Below, one piece after another: positions 7,466 to 11,720 of a DNA stretch of 11,720 nucleotides (positions within the stretch are counted from its first letter, which is position 1; each line of letters begins with the position of its first letter). The stretch spans positions 1 to 11,720 of the forward strand of contig DGUG01000201.1 in assembly GCA_002394535.1 (NCBI GenBank), written 5' to 3'. The stretch is from Lachnospiraceae bacterium UBA4316. Its GTDB lineage: Bacteria > Bacillota > Clostridia > Lachnospirales > Lachnospiraceae. The translations under genes were made by a program, and so were the position numbers. Below the pieces are notes generated by a model, which worked only from the letters and a program-made list of their open reading frames with translations, was not told where the DNA came from and ran no database searches.

Positions 7466-7797
7466 TAAAGATTTTCCTTAATGAATTTTTCAAAATATCC
7501 CCGTATATCAGAAAGATTTCCGCATTTGTCTAGACATTCCCGGATCATTCTGCCTGTTAGTTCTTTGGCCGAGTCAGGGCTGTCGGCAACACCAAGGATT
7601 ATGCGGTCACTTTTTCTGAACCTTTTTTGCTTGAAAACAGCAGCCGGATATATATCGAATATATCACTGGCATTATCGGAAAGCGTTATAAAATGATACC
7701 CGACCATGCCGATACCGCAAGCCATCTTCCATTTTATGCTTGATATTTTCGGACCCACCTTCTCGGTCACATAAGGCCTGTCTACAAAACGAACCAC
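7465..7797 (-). CDS. unrecognised 110-residue protein, first gene of the DUF2953-GerW operon
   Basis: I do not recognise this protein. The 110 residues have no signal peptide, membrane segment or known catalytic motif. The text suggests a small alpha/beta cytoplasmic fold: strand-like VGYHFITL (32-39) and DRIILGVA (64-71), then a helix DSAKELTGRMIRECL (75-89) and a charged C-terminal helix. The start is GTG at 7797 with GGAG 7 nt upstream; an in-frame TAA just before it excludes a longer form, although a later start cannot be ruled out. Its stop overlaps the ATG of the DUF2953 gene by one base, and a good promoter precedes it, so it is a real gene cotranscribed with a spore-associated pair. 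A role with those neighbours is inferred only from position. Confidence 0.75.
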   Translation of the reverse strand: MVRFVDRPYVTEKVGPKISSIKWKMACGIGMVGYHFITLSDNASDIFDIYPAAVFKQKRFRKSDRIILGVADSPDSAKELTGRMIRECLDKCGNLSDIRGYFEKFIKENL

Positions 7798-7833
7798 TTT
7801 TCCGCTCCGTTACTCTCAAGTAAAACTTGTTTG

Positions 7834-7862
7834 ATTATATCAAAAACAGACAAAAAAGTTAA
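7834..7862 (-). promoter_or_regulatory. promoter of the 110-residue protein/DUF2953/GerW operon
   Basis: Reading left: -35 TTAACT (7862-7857, 4 of 6 consensus), 17-bp spacer, perfect -10 TATAAT (7839-7834), about 36 bp before the GTG start. It looks like a vegetative sigma-A promoter; I saw no clear sporulation-sigma boxes. Confidence 0.55.
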
Positions 7863-7871
7863 TCCTTATTA

Positions 7872-7900
7872 TTGACAATAAACAATGTGATTTTTATACT
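7872..7900 (+). promoter_or_regulatory. promoter of the HD-GYP gene
   Basis: Perfect -35 TTGACA (7872-7877), 17-bp spacer, -10 TATACT (7895-7900), 22 bp before the ATG. Its -35 box is only 9 bp from that of the divergent operon. Confidence 0.8.
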
Positions 7901-7922
7901 AAAATCAGAAGGAGTATAAATC

Positions 7923-8984
7923 ATGGAACTTAAAGCCGTATTATCATTAACTCCCGGTGACGTCGCTGCCGAGGATGTTCTTGACCATAGGGGAAATGTT
8001 ATAGTCAAGAAGAATACTTCTTTGGATAAATTTCTTATCCAAAAGCTCACAATATCCAAGATAAGTTGCGTAAACGTCAAGGAACCCGAGGATTTTCTTA
8101 CTACATATTTTGAGAAGATCAAAGTCAGTAAGACTTTCAAACAGTTTTTTGAAATATACTCAAAAAACTTCTTTGAATATAAGAAAATGATGGAACAGTT
8201 CCTTCATTCAAGGGTTCCGCTGGATTCGGGCAAATTGTTTGATATCATTGAAGACATTACTTCTCCTTTCAAACACAGTAAAATAACAATTCTCGATATG
8301 CTGTCGGTTCTTGAAACTGCCGAAGCTGATTTTCTGTATACTCATTCTATTAATGTTGCACTTATTTGCAATTATACGGCAAAATGGTTCAGACTTGACG
8401 AGGAAGATGCTAAATCCCTTGTTCTGTGCGGCTTTTATTACGATATAGGTAAATTTGTCATACCTCTGGATATTCTTCTTAAGCAGGGACGGCTGTCGGA
8501 TGAGGAATTCAAAATGATCAAGTCCCACACCACCAACGGTTATAAAATATTACAGCCCCTTGAATTAGACGAGCGTATCAAACTTGCCGCACTTATGCAT
8601 CACGAGAGGATTGACGGCAGCGGATATCCCAGCCACCTTGTTGACGAGCAGATCGATCAGTTTGCCAAGATCATTGCCATTCTGGACAGCTACGAGGCAA
8701 TGACAAGCTACAGATCATATCGTGCCCCCTTATGTCCGTTTACGGTCATTGAGATATTTGAGAAGGACGGATACGGAAAATACGACACCGGATATTACAT
8801 GACTTTCCTTGAGCGGATGGTTGAAGAATATATAGGTAAAGAGGTCGAACTCAACGACGGAACGGTGTGTGTTGTTGTTCTGATCAACAAGCAGAAATAT
8901 TCAAGACCAATGGTAAAGACCGAAGACGGAAAATATATAGATCTTGCCACCCAGAAGAATCTTTCAATAAAAGCTTTGGTATAA
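7923..8984 (+). CDS. HD-GYP domain protein with altered HD motif
   Basis: The HD-GYP family contains metal-dependent phosphodiesterases that open cyclic di-GMP and related signals; cytoplasmic. The 353 residues comprise an N-terminal module (1-60) common in front of these domains, a helical stretch (60-125), the HD-GYP domain (about 125-305), and a small beta C-terminal part (305-350) with LNDGTVCVVVLINKQKYSRP. Conserved residues present are H141 (THSINVA), D174 and K177 (YDIGK), H202, HHE 226-228, and DGSGYP 231-236. The His that should precede D174 is Tyr (Y173), and the usual DALTSDRPYR is EAMTSYRSYR (258-267). It may thus have changed metal binding, other chemistry or a sensing role. It starts at ATG 7923 after AGAAGGAG with 8 nt spacing, is monocistronic, and its stop codon lies in the loop of the terminator. 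Confidence 0.9.
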   Translation: MELKAVLSLTPGDVAAEDVLDHRGNVIVKKNTSLDKFLIQKLTISKISCVNVKEPEDFLTTYFEKIKVSKTFKQFFEIYSKNFFEYKKMMEQFLHSRVPLDSGKLFDIIEDITSPFKHSKITILDMLSVLETAEADFLYTHSINVALICNYTAKWFRLDEEDAKSLVLCGFYYDIGKFVIPLDILLKQGRLSDEEFKMIKSHTTNGYKILQPLELDERIKLAALMHHERIDGSGYPSHLVDEQIDQFAKIIAILDSYEAMTSYRSYRAPLCPFTVIEIFEKDGYGKYDTGYYMTFLERMVEEYIGKEVELNDGTVCVVVLINKQKYSRPMVKTEDGKYIDLATQKNLSIKALV

Positions 8985-9000
8985 TTACCAAAGCTTTTTT
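8969..9000. terminator. bidirectional terminator overlapping the ends of the HD-GYP and Nudix genes
   Basis: Stem AAAAGCTTTGGTA (8969-8981), loop TAAT, TACCAAAGCTTTT (8986-8998), then two more T. On the minus strand the same stem is followed by a T-rich run. The HD-GYP stop TAA (8982-8984) is in the loop and the Nudix stop (9001-8999) is at the stem base. Confidence 0.9.
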
Positions 9001-9436
9001 AATCCCATTTTTGCAGTCTTTTCAGTTTTTTGTATATGCTGTATCCCTTTTCGAGAACTGCTCTTTCATTTTCAAATTTCAGAAGATGATATGCTTCATG
9101 ATACTTGTAGTATCCGCTGTCCCTAAAATACTCTTCCTGCTGGGGACATGATTCATAGCTGTCCGATCTCATCAGATACCAGTGTACTTCCTTGGAAACC
9201 GTATCCTCCGGTACAACAAAAGAATACGTCGTCTTGTCAATGTACTCGACAATCACTCCGTCAACACCGGACTCTTCCTTTACTTCACGAAGAGCCGTCT
9301 TCTCAAAGGTTTCACCTTCTTCTACGGTCCCTTTCGGTAAAACCCATCCTTCATATCGGTTGTTGTAGTTCTTGTATAACAGAAGGATCTTACCCCTGTG
9401 GATTACAAGACCGCCGCAGCTGACCGCTTCAATCAT
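8999..9436 (-). CDS. Nudix hydrolase
   Basis: Hydrolyses a nucleoside diphosphate linked to another group; the substrate cannot be told from sequence. The Nudix box G-x5-E-x7-REUxEExGU is complete. In the 145-residue form it begins at G36 (KGTVEEGETF) and continues through REVKEESGV (50-58), preceded by the strand GGLVIHRGKILLLYK and WVLPKG, as in the MutT and Ap4A/ADP-ribose pyrophosphatase-like groups. The C-terminal third, aromatic and charged, is not distinctive. I choose the ATG at 9436, which has GAGG 6 nt upstream; the frame could be extended to a TTG at 9457, but that has no ribosome site. It is the last gene of a run with the SEDS and PBP genes, 42 bp after the PBP stop. A functional link to wall synthesis is not shown. 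Confidence 0.92.
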   Translation of the reverse strand: MIEAVSCGGLVIHRGKILLLYKNYNNRYEGWVLPKGTVEEGETFEKTALREVKEESGVDGVIVEYIDKTTYSFVVPEDTVSKEVHWYLMRSDSYESCPQQEEYFRDSGYYKYHEAYHLLKFENERAVLEKGYSIYKKLKRLQKWD

Positions 9437-9478
9437 TTTTAACCTCGGTATAAGCAATAAACGAAATACATAATATCA

Positions 9479-10948
9479 TCAGTTAAAATATGCGTCAAAT
9501 ACTCTTTTAGCGATGGGGGCAGCTACAGCACCTCCCGATCCTCCGCCTTCAACAATTACTGTAACCGCTATTTCAGGATCATCTGCTCCGGCAAAGCCCG
9601 TAAACCATGCATGGGAAAGGGATTTGTTCGACGAGTACTCTGCCGATCCTGTCTTACCGGAAATAGAATATCCCTTTGTATCAATGAGACGTTTCGCTGT
9701 TCCGTTTACAACAACCTGTCTCATCATCTTTTGAAGACTTTTGGTATATTGCTCTTCTATAATTCTTCCGTATTCACGCACCCTCGTTCTGCTGATCGTT
9801 CCACCGTCCGCGTTTTGAATTTCCGATACAACATAGGGTTTCATAAGAATTCCGTCATTTGCTATTGCCGAAGTTATCATAAGCATATGTACGGGGCTTA
9901 TTGTAGTACGCCCCTGTCCGATTCCTGTCTGCAGAAGATCATCCATGGAAGATTCGGCACCGATATCGGAATAGGCCATGGAGTATTTAAAAGGCAGAGG
10001 AAGCTCACGATTAAACAGCAATTCACCTATTGTACTTTCAAATTGCTTTTTATCAAGGGTCGATGATATATTGGCAAAGCTTGAATTACATGACTGTGCA
10101 AAACTGTCGTCAAAATTAACCCAGCCGTGACTTGTCTCATTAAAACAGTTTATAACCGAACCCTTGTATTCAAAGCTTCCCTTACATTCAAAGCCATAGT
10201 CGGAAGTATTGCCGCCGTGCTCCTTCAAGTATTCAAGCGCAGTTACTATCTTGAATGTGGAACCCGGCGGGTATGAACCTAAGAATGCCCTGTTAAGAAG
10301 AGGACTGTTTTCGGTATCCGCATTTAGCCTGTCCCATCTGCCGATTACCTCATTCGGATCAAAATCAGGCTTGGATACAACACACAAAATCTCCCCCGTT
10401 TTGACATTCATGGCTACAACGGCGCCCCTCCTGTCATCCATTGCATCATATGCTGCTTCCTGCATTTTGGTGTTTAATGTTGTATAAACATTGTCTCCGT
10501 GATTTTTGTAGCCTGCAAGGTCGTTTGATACACGGCTTGCGATATTGGCATCACATGTCAGAAGTGTAAAATTCTCCATGCTCTCAATACCTAGTACACC
10601 GTGGGTAGAATATCCGACTATATGAGCAAAGGTATTACGATAAGGGTAATTCCTGTAATGTCCACCGTCATTATCCGACTTTGTAGTCGCAAGTATATTA
10701 CCTTCCCTTGACAGAATATCGCCACGTATCAGTCTTGACTCAAGAAGCGCCTGCCTTTTATTATAGGTGTTATTAATAACATTCTTGCTCTTAACCTGGG
10801 TAAAATAGCCAAGATATCCAAGCATTACGAGAAATATCGCAATGAACAGGTATGTGATAAATCCGATCTCACGATTCGAATCGATATGTCGTCTTCCGGG
10901 CTTTACCATATCCTTCCGGTCTTTTTCCTTTTTTCTAAACATTCTCAT
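9479..10948 (-). CDS. class B penicillin-binding protein (PbpA-like transpeptidase)
   Basis: DD-transpeptidase that crosslinks peptidoglycan on the outer face of the membrane, presumably as partner of the SEDS polymerase encoded just upstream. The 489 residues show a short basic cytoplasmic tail (1-28), one membrane anchor (about 29-49), a compact N-terminal dimerisation/pedestal region including RLIRGDILSREGNILA (72-87), and the transpeptidase domain (about 170-489) with all three active-site motifs: STFK (S230, K233), SCN (286-288) and KTG (432-434). The small size and SEDS neighbour match the PbpA type of actinobacteria and clostridia rather than the longer PBP2 or SpoVD types. The ATG at 10948 overlaps the end of the SEDS gene by 14 bp, with AAGGGAG 4 nt upstream; an ATG two codons later (10942) is possible. 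Confidence 0.93.
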   Translation of the reverse strand: MRMFRKKEKDRKDMVKPGRRHIDSNREIGFITYLFIAIFLVMLGYLGYFTQVKSKNVINNTYNKRQALLESRLIRGDILSREGNILATTKSDNDGGHYRNYPYRNTFAHIVGYSTHGVLGIESMENFTLLTCDANIASRVSNDLAGYKNHGDNVYTTLNTKMQEAAYDAMDDRRGAVVAMNVKTGEILCVVSKPDFDPNEVIGRWDRLNADTENSPLLNRAFLGSYPPGSTFKIVTALEYLKEHGGNTSDYGFECKGSFEYKGSVINCFNETSHGWVNFDDSFAQSCNSSFANISSTLDKKQFESTIGELLFNRELPLPFKYSMAYSDIGAESSMDDLLQTGIGQGRTTISPVHMLMITSAIANDGILMKPYVVSEIQNADGGTISRTRVREYGRIIEEQYTKSLQKMMRQVVVNGTAKRLIDTKGYSISGKTGSAEYSSNKSLSHAWFTGFAGADDPEIAVTVIVEGGGSGGAVAAPIAKRVFDAYFN

Positions 10949-11720
10949 TAAGCTCCCTTTCGAGATCCACTATATTGAGATTCTCGGTTTTAAAATCATC
11001 CGGAGTAGGTATATAGGGCTTCTTATTGTCTCTTCCTTTTGCGATATACAGCCCCTGAATAACCGCAAATACGCAAAACGTAACGGCAACGCTGGTTCCG
11101 CCATAGCTTACGAAAGGCAGGGTCACTCCGGTAAGAGGGATGAATTTAATGACGCCTCCGATAGTAAGAAATACCTGAAAAATGTATGCTACCGACAGAC
11201 CTAATGCAACGAGTTTAAAAAACGGATCTTCAAATTTCATAGAAATATTCATAAACATAACAAAACATGACAGGCACAGGAGTATCAGGCACATTCCGAA
11301 TACAACCCCCAGCTCCTCACATACCGCCGCAAACACAAAATCCGCCGCGACTACCGGAATATTATTGGGAGCGCCCTGTCCGAGCCCCATTCCGAGCCAT
11401 CCTCCGGTACCTATAGCAAACAGGCTCTGTGCGATCTGATAACCTTCATTTGTAATCGTACCCATAGGATCAAGAAATGCCGTAACTCTGACTCTTACAT
11501 GATGAAACAGCTTGTATCCCGCAACGGAAGCCGCTCCTCCCGCAAGAAATCCCGACAGGAAATACAGGGCATTTCTTGTTGCGGCATAAAGCATGGAAAT
11601 ATACACAACAAAAAAAATGATGGCACTGCCCAGATCCTTCGACAGAACAAGGATCATAACATGTACTCCCGCTACCACAGCACTTATTATGACATCCCTG
11701 AGCTGATGATTTCTTGCAAG
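10935..11720 (-). CDS. SEDS-family peptidoglycan polymerase (FtsW/RodA/SpoVE), 5' end cut by window
   Basis: Multipass membrane glycosyltransferase that polymerises lipid II, working with a class B PBP. The frame is open from the right edge (visible start LARNHQLRDV) to TAG at 10937-10935, giving the C-terminal 261 residues of a protein usually 380-450 long. Visible family marks are SKDLGSA near the edge, GYQIAQSLFAIGTGG (11441 to about 11397), IPVVAADFVFAAVCEELG, and LPFVSYGGTS near the last membrane helix, followed by a hydrophilic tail of about 30 residues. The text resembles the RodA type paired with PbpA. The acidic motif before GYQ lacks the usual Asp (see findings). The next gene starts within its last codons, so the two proteins are translationally coupled. 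Confidence 0.92.
   Translation of the reverse strand, partial: LARNHQLRDVIISAVVAGVHVMILVLSKDLGSAIIFFVVYISMLYAATRNALYFLSGFLAGGAASVAGYKLFHHVRVRVTAFLDPMGTITNEGYQIAQSLFAIGTGGWLGMGLGQGAPNNIPVVAADFVFAAVCEELGVVFGMCLILLCLSCFVMFMNISMKFEDPFFKLVALGLSVAYIFQVFLTIGGVIKFIPLTGVTLPFVSYGGTSVAVTFCVFAVIQGLYIAKGRDNKKPYIPTPDDFKTENLNIVDLERELNENV

Noticed and set aside
9611..10066. 151-codon plus-strand open frame.
   Set aside because: Antisense to the transpeptidase domain of the PBP, whose three active-site motifs are intact.
1..11720. Mobile element, CRISPR array, tRNA/rRNA or toxin-antitoxin genes.
   Set aside because: I saw no transposase or integrase text, no long terminal inverted repeats, no regularly spaced repeats and no tRNA-like cloverleaf; genes are core and collinear with known Firmicute order.

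Overview
The window looks like a core chromosomal region of a low-to-moderate GC, Gram-positive member of the Clostridia, most likely a Lachnospiraceae-type bacterium (Butyrivibrio/Roseburia relatives). This is inferred from the second type IIA topoisomerase B subunit, the gene order rpmB / Asp23 / fakA / recG, a ytfI-ytfJ (DUF2953-GerW) pair, a SEDS protein next to a short class B PBP, and strong AGGAGG ribosome binding sites throughout. I see no IS element, phage gene, CRISPR array, tRNA or rRNA.

Layout from left to right. (1) 1-5746, minus strand: an Asp23/Gls24 protein, the fatty acid kinase FakA and the helicase RecG form a tight operon (fakA ends 1 bp before recG starts). After a 113-bp gap with its own promoter comes a topoisomerase IV-type B subunit (parE-like), cut by the left edge inside its TOPRIM motif. 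(2) 5747-5912: divergent promoter region. (3) 5913-6098, plus strand: rpmB (ribosomal protein bL28), ending in a strong hairpin terminator shared with the converging operon. (4) 6159-7797, minus strand: three-gene operon of an unrecognised 110-residue protein, a DUF2953 membrane protein and GerW/YtfJ. (5) 7798-7922: back-to-back divergent promoters. (6) 7923-8984, plus strand: an HD-GYP-type protein with a Tyr in place of the His of its HD motif. (7) 8999-11720, minus strand: a SEDS (FtsW/RodA) protein cut by the right edge, a class B penicillin-binding protein that overlaps it, and a Nudix hydrolase.

Functionally the genes cover DNA repair and topology (recG, parE), phosphorylation of exogenous fatty acids (fakA), an envelope protein (Asp23), translation (rpmB), a spore-associated protein (GerW), nucleotide signalling (HD-GYP) and peptidoglycan polymerisation with crosslinking (SEDS plus PBP). 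These are ordinary housekeeping modules. I do not see an exciting undescribed multi-gene system.

The unusual points are small. The parE-like gene has an elaborate leader: two operator-like repeats on the promoter, a 12-bp hairpin, and a possible 10-codon leader peptide whose stop overlaps the gene's Shine-Dalgarno. Three conserved proteins (HD-GYP, SEDS, FakA) appear to have changes at positions that are catalytic or metal-binding in their families. The family comparisons are from memory and need alignment.
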